A DNA stretch of 33,530 nucleotides. Source: an uncultured Ferrovum sp. (GTDB taxonomy: Bacteria > Pseudomonadota > Gammaproteobacteria > Burkholderiales > Ferrovaceae). The stretch covers positions 1-33,530 of the forward strand of contig CAITLJ010000010.1 in the NCBI GenBank assembly GCA_903893215.1. Direction: 5' to 3'. This document shows, piece after piece, positions 17,322 through 25,352 of this stretch. Every line of letters begins with the position of its first letter. Position 1 is the stretch's first letter. The notes under the pieces are model-generated. The model was given only the letters and a program-made list of their open reading frames with translations, did not search any database and was not told where the DNA came from. Made by a program: the position numbers and the translations under genes.

Positions 17322-18773
17322 TCACGATGCGGCGCGCAGCAGGATTTCCACCCGGCGGTTGCGCGCGCGGTTGGCCGGGGTGTCATTTGCCACCAGTGGT
17401 TCGCTGTCGGACCGCCCCTCCACCTGCAGTCGGCCCGCGGGCTGGATCTGAGCGGCCATCAGGTCGCGCACCGAGGTGGCGCGCTCCACCGACAACTGGA
17501 AATTGGAGGGAAAACGCAGCGAACGGATCGGCCGGTCGTCGGTGTGACCGCTGATGATCACAGTGCCCGGCACCTGGTTGAGGGCGGCGGCAATGTGGCC
17601 AAACACAGCACTCATGACAGGATTGGGGGTGGCGCTGCCGGCTTCGAACAGCTGGTCGCTCTGCACGATGATGCGGCTGCTGCTGGCGTCCTCGCTGAGA
17701 TCCAGCGCTCCCGCCGCAATGTCGCTGGCAAGCAGGGTGCGCAGGCGAGGTTTGGTCAGCACGGCGACCTGGCGGTCGATCTTGACCGGTGGTGCCTTGA
17801 CGCGGGCCAGCATCGAGAATACCGGATCAGAGGACTGGTTGAGCAGGATCAGACAGGTCAGGTAGATCACGGTGAGCACGCCGGTGCCGGCGGTAGCAAA
17901 GGCCCACCAGGGAATGCGCCGCACCAGCGAGAGGGGCGGGCGCGCTTCGCCGCGCCAGCGGCCCGACAGGTCTCGCTCGTATTCGCCGCGCTGCTGGCGG
18001 ATCAGGTGAAACACCTTGGTGCGCACCTGCTCCAGCTGCGGACGGCCGTTGTCCTGCACGCGGTAGCGGCCCTGAAAGCCCAGACAAAGGCAGGCGTGAA
18101 AAAACTCCAGCATGTCGAGGTGCTGTGCGGGGCTTGCGGTGGCATGGTTGAGCAGTTGGAAAAATTTTTCGCCGCCATAGGTTTCCGAGTGCAGGTTGAG
18201 CAGCAGCGGCGACTGTGACCAGCCTGAACTCATCCCCCAGGGAGTGGTGGCCACGGCCTCGTCAACCACGGCACACAGCGCATAGCGCACCATCGACAGC
18301 GTTTCGGCACTGTAGCCGGCGGCGCGGCCATCCGCTTCGAATTGCAGGATGGCGCGTTGCAGCTGGTCGCGCAGGCCAATTGGGTGGTCATGGTTGAGGG
18401 TGGACTGGATCACCGGCACCAGATCGAGTACCGGATTGGCAGCTGCGAGCAGGCGGTTGGCGCCGGTATTGCGCGCGCCGACCGCCACGCTCTGGCCGGC
18501 GGGTGACTGGGCCGCAGCGTTCGGCCGTCCTGCCGGCACCGCCAGGGTGGCGTCCACATCGAAGGGTTGCGTGCTGGTGCGCGATGCGCCGGCACCGGGC
18601 ACACCGCGCGGAGCCATCAGGGTGGCGTCGCTGTCACCCCCGTCGTCCAGCAGACCCGGAGCTGGCGCAGCCGCAGCTGCAGGCACGGCCCCGGCGCGGC
18701 GGCCCGGTCGCGGCACCATGATGGTTGCGTCGGCGTCGGGTTCCGGCTGGTCAGGCGGCGGTATCAGACTCAT
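17322..18773 (-). CDS. tssL: T6SS membrane complex protein TssL (DotU) with OmpA-like domain
   Basis: The product has 483 residues, longer than plain TssL because of additions at both ends. The first 90 residues are a disordered Pro/Ala tail with three acidic-Ala-Thr-Leu/Ile sites (Thr17, Thr51, Thr76). Next is the DotU domain (about 105-280), with the typical RYALCAVVDEAV and ETYGGEKFF segments. One membrane segment (about 286-310) anchors it in the inner membrane. A periplasmic OmpA/MotB-like peptidoglycan-binding domain follows (about 365-480; SGHTDDRPI and NRARNRRVEI). In Agrobacterium, TssL phosphorylated near its N-terminus is bound by Fha; the threonine sites here sit in the equivalent region. 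GCAGGAC precedes the ATG. Confidence 0.95.
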   Translation of the reverse strand: MSLIPPPDQPEPDADATIMVPRPGRRAGAVPAAAAAPAPGLLDDGGDSDATLMAPRGVPGAGASRTSTQPFDVDATLAVPAGRPNAAAQSPAGQSVAVGARNTGANRLLAAANPVLDLVPVIQSTLNHDHPIGLRDQLQRAILQFEADGRAAGYSAETLSMVRYALCAVVDEAVATTPWGMSSGWSQSPLLLNLHSETYGGEKFFQLLNHATASPAQHLDMLEFFHACLCLGFQGRYRVQDNGRPQLEQVRTKVFHLIRQQRGEYERDLSGRWRGEARPPLSLVRRIPWWAFATAGTGVLTVIYLTCLILLNQSSDPVFSMLARVKAPPVKIDRQVAVLTKPRLRTLLASDIAAGALDLSEDASSSRIIVQSDQLFEAGSATPNPVMSAVFGHIAAALNQVPGTVIISGHTDDRPIRSLRFPSNFQLSVERATSVRDLMAAQIQPAGRLQVEGRSDSEPLVANDTPANRARNRRVEILLRAAS

Positions 18774-18816
18774 GGTGGTGGTGTCCTGCGTTCAATAAGG
18801 AGAAGGGGCATGCCGG

Positions 18817-20154
18817 TCAGTTCCGGATACTCCAGAGTTCGAGTTGCAAACCGGGAAAATCGCCCGCCACGTGCAGTGCGAGCATGCGGTTGGTTTCGAG
18901 CCGCTTCCAGAAGTCGCTGGTGCGATCCAGCTCGAAGTAGCAGAATCCGGCGTGATACGGTAGTTGCCTTGGCGCCACCGGCATCAGCCCCAGCATGATG
19001 CCAGGCAGTTGCGACAGGACGAGGTCACGGATCATGTCAGATGGGCCGATTTTCACCTGATGCGGAAACAGGCTGCGCATCTGTTCCACCGGCACGCTGG
19101 CCGTGGCCGCCAGCACAAACCGGGCATTGCGGATCACATCGAGATCTTCCAGCATGGCGGTATGCACGCCGCGCCCGCGGTCTTCGAGTGGTATCGACTC
19201 GACATTTTGCGCAAGCACCGCCGTGAGCGAATTGCGCAGGTCCTGGATCAATGGCCGGAAGGTGTCGTGCAGGGCGTCGTGGCGGTAGGCCAAAAACGCA
19301 GCCGGCCGGCGGTCGCCGTGCGTGTGGGTGGCCAGTTCGCCGGCCAGACCCAACAGGAAATCGTGCAGCGCAGCGGGGTGCAGATACGGATTCTGCTCCA
19401 GTTGCGTCAGCACCGGTGTGGCCCGGTTGAGTATCTGTAGCAGCAGAAAGTCGGTGATTTCAGCCACCCCGCGCTGGCCCGGCTGGCTGAGGCGCTCGGC
19501 TAGGTTGGTGGCGCGGTGGTTGGTCAGGCTGACCACCTCGCGCAGCCACTGGCTGAGTGTGCTGTCGGCCTGGCAGTCCAGCACTGGCGGCACATAATTG
19601 GGGTCGAGCACCAGTTCGCCGCTGGAGCGGCGCTCCACCACGCGCGCGATGCCAAGCTTGATCAGGCCGTCGTCTGGATCGCCCTCTACGCCCAGGCGCA
19701 GGTTGGGCGTGCCTAATTTGACTGCCGCCATGCCCTGTGTCTCCATCACGCTGTCGGCCACTTCCTGATCTTCGCTACCGTAGCGTTGCGCACCGTTGCC
19801 GCTGGCCGGATTAAGGGTGAACTCGGGCATGCCGGCGCGGCGCAGGGGCAGCGCCAGATAGATCAGAACATCACGCCGGTTGGCGGGAATTTCGACCGCC
19901 GGGGGCGCGGGCTGCTCGTCCGGGATGGAAAAGGGGGTGCCGTCAGGCAACAGGCCATTGGCGGTGGCCAGGCTGATGCGGCCCTGGGACAGTGCGAGCG
20001 GATCGAGCGACAGTCGCGCAAAGCCCCAGGCATGCGCGCGCAGCGGCCGGCTGCGATCCTCAATCCAGCGCTCCAGAAACCGCTCTGACTGCTGAAAATG
20101 TTGCGGCCGTAAAAACAGGCCGTCTGACCAGATTACCCGCTTGCTTGTTGCCAT
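18817..20154 (-). CDS. tssK: T6SS baseplate protein TssK
   Basis: I took the ATG at 20154, giving 445 residues, because the conserved TssK beginning (VIWSDGLFLRPQHFQQSERF) follows at once. The longer frame to 20211 adds 19 residues with no family resemblance and would run into the divergent promoter region. TssK links the baseplate to the membrane complex as a trimer that contacts TssL/TssM and TssF/TssG. The final segment (FCYFELDRTSDFWKRL) is the usual C-terminal end. It is the first gene of the minus-strand operon and lies 43 bp before tssL. The ribosome site is weak. Confidence 0.95.
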   Translation of the reverse strand: MATSKRVIWSDGLFLRPQHFQQSERFLERWIEDRSRPLRAHAWGFARLSLDPLALSQGRISLATANGLLPDGTPFSIPDEQPAPPAVEIPANRRDVLIYLALPLRRAGMPEFTLNPASGNGAQRYGSEDQEVADSVMETQGMAAVKLGTPNLRLGVEGDPDDGLIKLGIARVVERRSSGELVLDPNYVPPVLDCQADSTLSQWLREVVSLTNHRATNLAERLSQPGQRGVAEITDFLLLQILNRATPVLTQLEQNPYLHPAALHDFLLGLAGELATHTHGDRRPAAFLAYRHDALHDTFRPLIQDLRNSLTAVLAQNVESIPLEDRGRGVHTAMLEDLDVIRNARFVLAATASVPVEQMRSLFPHQVKIGPSDMIRDLVLSQLPGIMLGLMPVAPRQLPYHAGFCYFELDRTSDFWKRLETNRMLALHVAGDFPGLQLELWSIRN

Positions 20155-20213
20155 CTTGTTTGCATTGAACCATCGAGAATTTTTAGCCTTAGTGTAATGA
20201 TATTTTATCAACG

Positions 20214-20242
20214 TTGTGCTAACTTAAATGATGGAATCTAAA
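20214..20242 (+). promoter_or_regulatory. Candidate promoter for the tssA operon in the divergent tssK-tssA gap
   Basis: The 150-bp gap between the divergent tssK and tssA starts is clearly AT-rich compared with the coding DNA around it and must hold promoters for both operons. The best plus-strand pair I can find is TTGTGC (20214-20219) and TCTAAA (20237-20242) with 17 bp spacing, a weak match. CAACGTTG at 20209-20216 is a short palindrome overlapping it. For tssK, minus-strand TAAAAT and TTGATA elements lie around 20200-20212 but with poor spacing. Confidence 0.35.
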
Positions 20243-20304
20243 GCGTGGCTTCCCAAGGCGAGACCATAGCGAACTTTTACCGAATTATGATTGCGAGGCT
20301 GTAA

Positions 20305-21357
20305 ATGGCGGCATCCGTCGCGATGGATCACCTGCTGCAACCCATCAGTGAAGACCAGCCCGCGGGTCCCGATCTTGAGTACAGCGACGTGGCGGATTTC
20401 CTGCGGCTGGTCGAGCCCAGGCAGGATCGCCGCATTGAAGACGGACGGGAAACCGTGGTCACGATCGATCCGAATTGGCGGTCGGTAGTGGCGGTCGGCA
20501 ATGCCGTGCTGGGCAAGACCAAAGACTTACGCGTGGCCATGGGAGTTACCTTCGGTCTGCTCAATACCTCCGGTCTCAAAGGTTTTTCGGCAGGTCTGCA
20601 ACTGATGCACCGTCTGCTGGCCGATTTCTGGCCCACCTTGTATCCGCGCCTGGATGCCAGCGACGGCGATGATCCTTATGAGAGGATCAATGTGCTCGCT
20701 TCGCTGGGCAGCGATCAGGCCGTGGGTGCCGCCCTGCACGATATGGTTATCCTGGAGTCGCGCGAAGTCGGGCGCTTTACGGTGCGCGATCTCGAGGTGG
20801 TGGCCGGGCGGCTGCAGGCCCGCCAGGGTGAGACCGCGCCCACCCAGGCCTTGCTGGCCGGCGCCTGGGAGCGTGGCAATCCGGAAGACAATGCGGCACG
20901 GCAACAGGCGGCCAGCGATATTCTCGAGGCACTGGCGGGAATCCGCAGCACGTTTGCCGACAAGGCCCCCGGCCATGATCCCGACCTGGAGGCCACTACG
21001 AACGTGATCAAACGGGTGCTTGCGTTTTATCAGGCGCAATCGGCGGACCCGGCCGCCGACGCCGGCCAGCAAGGCCCAGACCTGGACAACTCCGCCACTG
21101 AAGGGGGGGGCGGCGGTGCGGCTGCGGCTGGGCGCGCCCGGCAGGGCCTGCAGTCGCGCGCGGACGTCAGCCGTCAACTCGGCGAGGTGGCCACCTACCT
21201 GCGCCGCACCGAGCCCACGAATCCGGCCATCCTGTTCATTGACCGGGCCATGCGCATCATGGACATGGACTTCCTCGCCCTTGTGAAGGACCTGATGCCC
21301 GATTCCAAGGACCGGATCGAGATGATCGGGGGCGTAACGTTCAGTGACGACGATTAG
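20305..21357 (+). CDS. tssA: T6SS assembly protein TssA
   Basis: A 350-residue short-type TssA, close to the length of P. aeruginosa TssA1. An in-frame TAA sits directly before the ATG at 20305, so the start cannot be further upstream; GAGG at 20294-20297 is the ribosome site. An ATG at 20323 is an alternative. The ImpA N-terminal domain is clear (LLQPISEDQPAGPDLEYSD near the start, then VAMGVTFGLLNTSGLKGF and FWPTLYP). A Gly/Ala linker at about 265-280 leads to a C-terminal domain with LRRTEPTNPAILFIDRA, which forms the ring in short TssA proteins. TssA primes sheath and tube assembly at the baseplate. It is the first gene of the plus-strand operon. Confidence 0.95.
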   Translation: MAASVAMDHLLQPISEDQPAGPDLEYSDVADFLRLVEPRQDRRIEDGRETVVTIDPNWRSVVAVGNAVLGKTKDLRVAMGVTFGLLNTSGLKGFSAGLQLMHRLLADFWPTLYPRLDASDGDDPYERINVLASLGSDQAVGAALHDMVILESREVGRFTVRDLEVVAGRLQARQGETAPTQALLAGAWERGNPEDNAARQQAASDILEALAGIRSTFADKAPGHDPDLEATTNVIKRVLAFYQAQSADPAADAGQQGPDLDNSATEGGGGGAAAAGRARQGLQSRADVSRQLGEVATYLRRTEPTNPAILFIDRAMRIMDMDFLALVKDLMPDSKDRIEMIGGVTFSDDD

Positions 21358-21411
21358 GGCGCTCCGCAGCAACAGGCGGGTTGATTAAAACAGCAAGTCA
21401 TTGGAGGCAAC

Positions 21412-21909
21412 ATGGCGGACAGCAGTCAGAAATTCATTGCACGCAACCGTGCGCCGCGCGTACAGATCGAGTACGACGTGGAAATGTATGGCTCACAGAA
21501 AAAGGTGCAACTGCCTTTCATCATGGGCGTGATGGCCGACCTTTCCGGGTCGCCCGCCGACCCCCTGGCGCCGGTTGCAGAGCGCTCCTTCCTGGAAATA
21601 GATGTAGACAACTTCGATGACCGGCTGAAAGCCATGAAGCCCCGCGTGGCGTTCCAGGTGCCCAACACCCTCACCGGCGAGGGCAACCTCAGCATCGACA
21701 TGACCTTCGAGAGCATGCAGGACTTCACGCCCGACGCCATCGCCAAGCGGGTGGCCGGCCTCGACAAACTGCTCGAGGCGCGTACCCAGTTGCGCGACCT
21801 GCTCTCCTACATGGACGGCAAGACCGAAGCCGAGGCACTGCTCGAAAAAGTGCTGAACGACCCAGCATTGCTGCAGTCCTTGTCCGCCGCGCCGAAGCCC
21901 GCGGAATAA
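21412..21909 (+). CDS. tssB: T6SS contractile sheath small subunit TssB (VipA)
   Basis: The product has 165 residues, the usual TssB length. GGAGG at 21402-21406 stands 5 bp before the ATG. The family start (SQKFIARNRAPRVQIEYDVE) and LPFIMGVMADLSG are clear, as is the RSFLEIDVDNFDDRLKAMKP segment. TssB pairs with TssC to form the cytosolic sheath whose contraction drives secretion. In P. aeruginosa, TssB also binds TagJ, and a tagJ gene is present in this operon. Confidence 0.97.
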   Translation: MADSSQKFIARNRAPRVQIEYDVEMYGSQKKVQLPFIMGVMADLSGSPADPLAPVAERSFLEIDVDNFDDRLKAMKPRVAFQVPNTLTGEGNLSIDMTFESMQDFTPDAIAKRVAGLDKLLEARTQLRDLLSYMDGKTEAEALLEKVLNDPALLQSLSAAPKPAE

Positions 21910-21933
21910 GTCATCAAGAGAGGTTTGACCATC

Positions 21934-23421
21934 ATGTCTGACGCCCAGCAACAAGATCTTCAACCCGCAGCGGCCACTTCGGAGCAGGATGATTTCACTG
22001 CGCTGCTCAACAAGCAGTTCAAGCCCAAATCTGCCGAGGCCTCCAGCGCCGTGCAGAACGCCGTGCGTACGCTCGCCCAGCAGGCGCTCGCCGATGTGAA
22101 CCTGATTTCCGGCGACGTGTTCGAAACGATCAATGGCATCATCGCCGCGATCGACAAAAAGCTCGGCGAACAGGTCAACCTGATCCTGCACCACGCTGAC
22201 TACAACAAGCTGGAAGCCAGTTGGCGGGGGCTGCACTACCTGGTCAACAATACCGAAACCAGTGAAAACCTGAAGATTCGGGTGATGAACGTCAGCAAGA
22301 CCGAGCTGCACAAGACGCTGAAGCGCTACAAGGGTACCGCCTGGGATCAAAGTCCGATCTTCAAGAAGATTTACGAGGAAGAGTTCGGTCAGTTGGGTGG
22401 TCAGCCGTATGGTTGCCTGGTAGGCGACTACCATTTTGACCACAGCCCGGTTGACGTTGAACTGTTGGGTGAAATTGCCAAGATCTCGGCCGCAGCGCAT
22501 GCCCCATTCCTGGCGGCGGCTTCGCCCAGCACCCTGCAGATGGAGTCATGGAGCGAGCTCAGCAATCCGCGCGACCTGACCAAAATCGTGCAGAGTAGCG
22601 AATATGCGGGTTGGCGCTCCTTGCGGGATTCGGAAGAGTCGCGCTACATCGGTCTGACCATGCCGCGCTTCCTGTCGCGCCTGCCCTACGGCGCCAGAAC
22701 CAACCCCACCGAGGCCTTCGAGTTCGAAGAAGATATCGAGGGTGCCGATCATGCGAATTTTGTGTGGGCCAATTCCGCGTACGCCATGGCCGCCAACATC
22801 AATCGGGCATTCGCCCTCTACGGCTGGACCACCACTATCCGGGGCGTCGAATCCGGGGGAGCAGTGCCCAACCTGCCGGTATTCACCTTCCCAACCGATG
22901 ACGGTGGCACCGATGCCAAATGTCCGGTGGAAATCGCCATCAGCGACCGGCGCGAGGCAGAGCTGGCCAAGAACGGTTTCATGCCCCTGATTCATCGCAA
23001 GAACAGCGATTTTGCCGCCTTTATCGGCGCGCAGTCACTGCAGAAGCCGGCCGAGTATGACAACCCGGACGCCACGGCGAATGCCAACCTGGCGGCACGT
23101 CTGCCGTACCTGTTTGCCACATGCCGTTTTGCGCATTACCTGAAGTGCATGGTGCGCGACAAAGTGGGTGGTTTCTCGTCCGCCGCCTCCATGAACCGTT
23201 TCCTGAACGACTGGATCCTCAACTTTGTGGATGGTAATCCGGCCAACTCGAGCGATGCCACCAAGGCGAAACGGCCCCTGGCAGGCGCCGAAGTGGTGGT
23301 GGAGGAAGTGGAAGGCAATCCCGGGTACTACACGTCCAAGTTTTACCTTCAGCCGCATTACCAGCTGGAGGGTCTTTCTGTTTCATTGCGGTTGGTATCC
23401 AAACTGCAATCGGGTGCCTGA
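21934..23421 (+). CDS. tssC: T6SS contractile sheath large subunit TssC (VipB)
   Basis: The ATG at 21934 is preferred: AAGAGAGG (21916-21923) is 10 bp upstream of it but almost touches the in-frame TTG at 21925. This gives 495 residues, standard for TssC. Conserved segments include NLILHHADYNKLEASWRGL, DQSPIFKKIYEEEFG, YGCLVGDYHFDH, FLSRLPYG and, near the end, GNPGYYTSKFYLQPHYQLEG. The N-terminal 45 or so residues include the region recognised by ClpV in other systems. It lies 24 bp after tssB. Confidence 0.97.
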   Translation: MSDAQQQDLQPAAATSEQDDFTALLNKQFKPKSAEASSAVQNAVRTLAQQALADVNLISGDVFETINGIIAAIDKKLGEQVNLILHHADYNKLEASWRGLHYLVNNTETSENLKIRVMNVSKTELHKTLKRYKGTAWDQSPIFKKIYEEEFGQLGGQPYGCLVGDYHFDHSPVDVELLGEIAKISAAAHAPFLAAASPSTLQMESWSELSNPRDLTKIVQSSEYAGWRSLRDSEESRYIGLTMPRFLSRLPYGARTNPTEAFEFEEDIEGADHANFVWANSAYAMAANINRAFALYGWTTTIRGVESGGAVPNLPVFTFPTDDGGTDAKCPVEIAISDRREAELAKNGFMPLIHRKNSDFAAFIGAQSLQKPAEYDNPDATANANLAARLPYLFATCRFAHYLKCMVRDKVGGFSSAASMNRFLNDWILNFVDGNPANSSDATKAKRPLAGAEVVVEEVEGNPGYYTSKFYLQPHYQLEGLSVSLRLVSKLQSGA

Positions 23422-23509
23422 TTCGGCCCATCGTGGACTGGCGGCCGTCTGCCTGTCCCTGTTTTGATCCACGCAGTTCCACATCTCACACGTTCTGGAG
23501 GATTACATC

Positions 23510-23992
23510 ATGGCTTTGGATATGTTTCTGGTTTGCGACGATTTGCCGGGCGAATCGAAGGACAAGAAGTTCGCGGGAAAAATCGACGTGCTGGCCTGGA
23601 GCTTTGGGGCAAGCAATTCCGGCAGCGCGCACGTTGGCGGTGGCGCAGGTGCGGGCAAGGCCAATGTGCAGGACCTCAGCCTCACCAAGCATGTCGATCA
23701 GTCGTCGCCCAACATCTTTCTATTCACCTGCAACGGTAAGCACATTAAAGAAGTCAAGCTCATCGTTCGCAAGGCCGGTGAAAAGCCGCTCGAGTACCTC
23801 ATCATGACCCTGTCTGAAGTCATGATCACCAGCTATAGCACCGGCGGCTCCGGGGGCGTGGACCGCTTGACCGAGAACATCACCCTGAATTTTGCCAAGA
23901 TCGAGATCCAGTACACTCCGCAAAAGGCAACCGGTGATGCGGACAAGCCCATCACTTCCACTTGGGATATCGCTGCGAACTCCAAGGACTGA
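23510..23992 (+). CDS. hcp: T6SS inner tube protein Hcp (TssD)
   Basis: The product has 160 residues, with GGAGG 8 bp before the ATG at 23510. The Hcp1-type beginning (MALDMFLVCDDLPGESKDK), the KIDVLAWSFG strand and the DLSLTKHVDQSSPNIF segment are clear. The C-terminus carries IEIQYTPQKATG, as in exported Hcp1-type proteins. Hcp hexamers stack into the tube inside the TssB/TssC sheath and also carry small effectors. Gaps of 88 bp before and 67 bp after are the widest in this part of the operon; I see no convincing promoter or terminator in either. Confidence 0.97.
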   Translation: MALDMFLVCDDLPGESKDKKFAGKIDVLAWSFGASNSGSAHVGGGAGAGKANVQDLSLTKHVDQSSPNIFLFTCNGKHIKEVKLIVRKAGEKPLEYLIMTLSEVMITSYSTGGSGGVDRLTENITLNFAKIEIQYTPQKATGDADKPITSTWDIAANSKD

Positions 23993-24059
23993 CCGTTACC
24001 CGGCCAACGATGAATCGGGTCAGGGCCTCCGTGCCGCTTGACTGCTTCGGGAGTAAAGC

Positions 24060-24848
24060 ATGTTGACCTTCGGTTCACAGAACCGTGATCTGGCAGCGGC
24101 CTTGGCAGAGGCTCAGGCAGCGGTGCGCAGGCAGCCCGAGCGGGCCGACCTGCGTACCGGCCTGTTTCAGCTTTATGCGGTGCTGGGCCTGTGGGACAAG
24201 GCGGGTACCCAACTGACCACCGTTGGTCAGCTGGATGCCAGCGCCTTGCCCATGGTGCAGATGTACAGCACAGCGCTCAATTGCGAGCGCTTGCGTGAGA
24301 GTGTGTTCGCCGGGAAGAAATCCCCCATCATGATGGGGGACCCGCCGGAATGGATGGCGGGGTTGCTGCAGGCACTCGCGCTCGATGCACAGGGCCATGG
24401 CGCGCAGGCGGCCATGTTGCGTCAGCGGGCGCTAGAGTGCGCCACCCCGCGGGCTGGAGAAATCGACGGCCATGCCTTCACCTGGCTGGCCGATGCCGAC
24501 AGCCGGCTCGGGCCGGTGCTGGAGGTCTATGCGCAGGGCAAATACTATTGGTTGCCCTGTGAGCATATTCGCCAGCTGGTGATTGAAGCGCCAGCAGATT
24601 TGCGTGACCTGATCTGGTTGCCAGCCACGCTCACCCTGGTGGCGGGGGGAGAACTGGTGGTTCTGTTGCCGGTCACCTACCCAGGCAGCGCTGCGCAGGC
24701 AGACAACGACCTCCGGTTGGCCCGTCGCACGGACTGGTTGGAACAGGCCGGCGGTACCTATTTTGGACTGGGTCAGCGCATGCTGGTCACCGATGGTAAC
24801 GACTACCCCCTGCTGGACGTGCGCAAGCTGGTCTTTGCGGACGCATGA
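24060..24848 (+). CDS. tagJ: T6SS accessory protein TagJ (ImpE family)
   Basis: A 262-residue ImpE/SciE-family protein. The N-terminal part (about 1-100) is helical and TPR-like (AVRRQPERADLRTGLFQLY, LGLWDKAGTQL). The C-terminal domain has the family's DADSRLGPVLEVYAQGKYYW and IRQLVIEAPADLRDLIW segments. In P. aeruginosa, TagJ (HsiE1) binds the N-terminal helix of TssB and is thought to tune sheath disassembly by ClpV. GGGAG precedes the ATG. The stop overlaps the tssE start (ATGA). Confidence 0.93.
   Translation: MLTFGSQNRDLAAALAEAQAAVRRQPERADLRTGLFQLYAVLGLWDKAGTQLTTVGQLDASALPMVQMYSTALNCERLRESVFAGKKSPIMMGDPPEWMAGLLQALALDAQGHGAQAAMLRQRALECATPRAGEIDGHAFTWLADADSRLGPVLEVYAQGKYYWLPCEHIRQLVIEAPADLRDLIWLPATLTLVAGGELVVLLPVTYPGSAAQADNDLRLARRTDWLEQAGGTYFGLGQRMLVTDGNDYPLLDVRKLVFADA
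24319..24338. repeat. Perfect 20-bp palindrome inside tagJ
   Basis: TCCCCCATCATGATGGGGGA equals its own reverse complement. It encodes part of Lys-Ser-Pro-Ile-Met-Met-Gly-Asp. It could fold into a hairpin or be a protein-binding site, but chance under coding constraint is possible. Confidence 0.9.
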
Positions 24849-25336
24849 TGGCCAAACCGTCGTCTCATTCGCGTGATCATCTGTACCCCAGCCTGCTCGA
24901 TCGGCTGGCCCATAAACCGCCCCATGAGTCCCGTGGCGTGGACCTTGAAACCCTGCGCGAATCCGTGCTGCGCGATCTCAACTGGTTGTTCAACACCAGC
25001 CGACCCAGTGACGGCTTTGCCGATTACCCTCAGGTTGCGCGCTCCGTCCTTAATTATGGCTTGCCTCCCCTGTCGGGCCGGCCAGCGTCCAGCCTCGATT
25101 TCAAGGCGGTCTGCGAGTCGATGCGGCAGGCCATCCTGAATTTTGAGCCACGTTTCCTGCCACACACCGTAAAAGTGCTGGCCATGCAGGACCCGCGCGC
25201 CGTGCAGCACAATCTGGCCGCCTTTCGCATCGAAGGGCAGTTATGGGCCTTGCCGGTGCCGCTCAGCCTGCTGTTGCGCACCGACATTGACCTGGAAACG
25301 GGGCAGGCCAGCGTGATCGACGCTGCCTTCATTTGA
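24845..25336 (+). CDS. tssE: T6SS baseplate wedge protein TssE (gp25-like)
   Basis: The product has 163 residues. Its ATG at 24845 overlaps the tagJ stop by 4 bp, indicating coupled translation; a second ATG follows directly. Conserved features are LYPSLLDRL near the N-terminus, ESVLRDLNWLFNTSRP, SVLNYGLPPLSG, and a C-terminal IEGQLWALPVPLSLLLRTDIDLETG strand region. TssE is the phage gp25 homologue of the baseplate wedge and helps start sheath polymerisation with TssF, TssG and TssK. Confidence 0.95.
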   Translation: MMAKPSSHSRDHLYPSLLDRLAHKPPHESRGVDLETLRESVLRDLNWLFNTSRPSDGFADYPQVARSVLNYGLPPLSGRPASSLDFKAVCESMRQAILNFEPRFLPHTVKVLAMQDPRAVQHNLAAFRIEGQLWALPVPLSLLLRTDIDLETGQASVIDAAFI

Positions 25337-25352
25337 GCAGATCTCGGTCATC

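Noticed and set aside
20155-20304. Sigma-54 type promoter in the divergent tssK-tssA gap
   Set aside because: The only TGGC-like element (20246-20249) is not followed by GC at the required spacing.
23993-24059. Hairpin after hcp (ACCCG...CGGGT)
   Set aside because: A 5-bp stem with a 13-base loop and no T tract is too weak to call as a terminator or attenuator.
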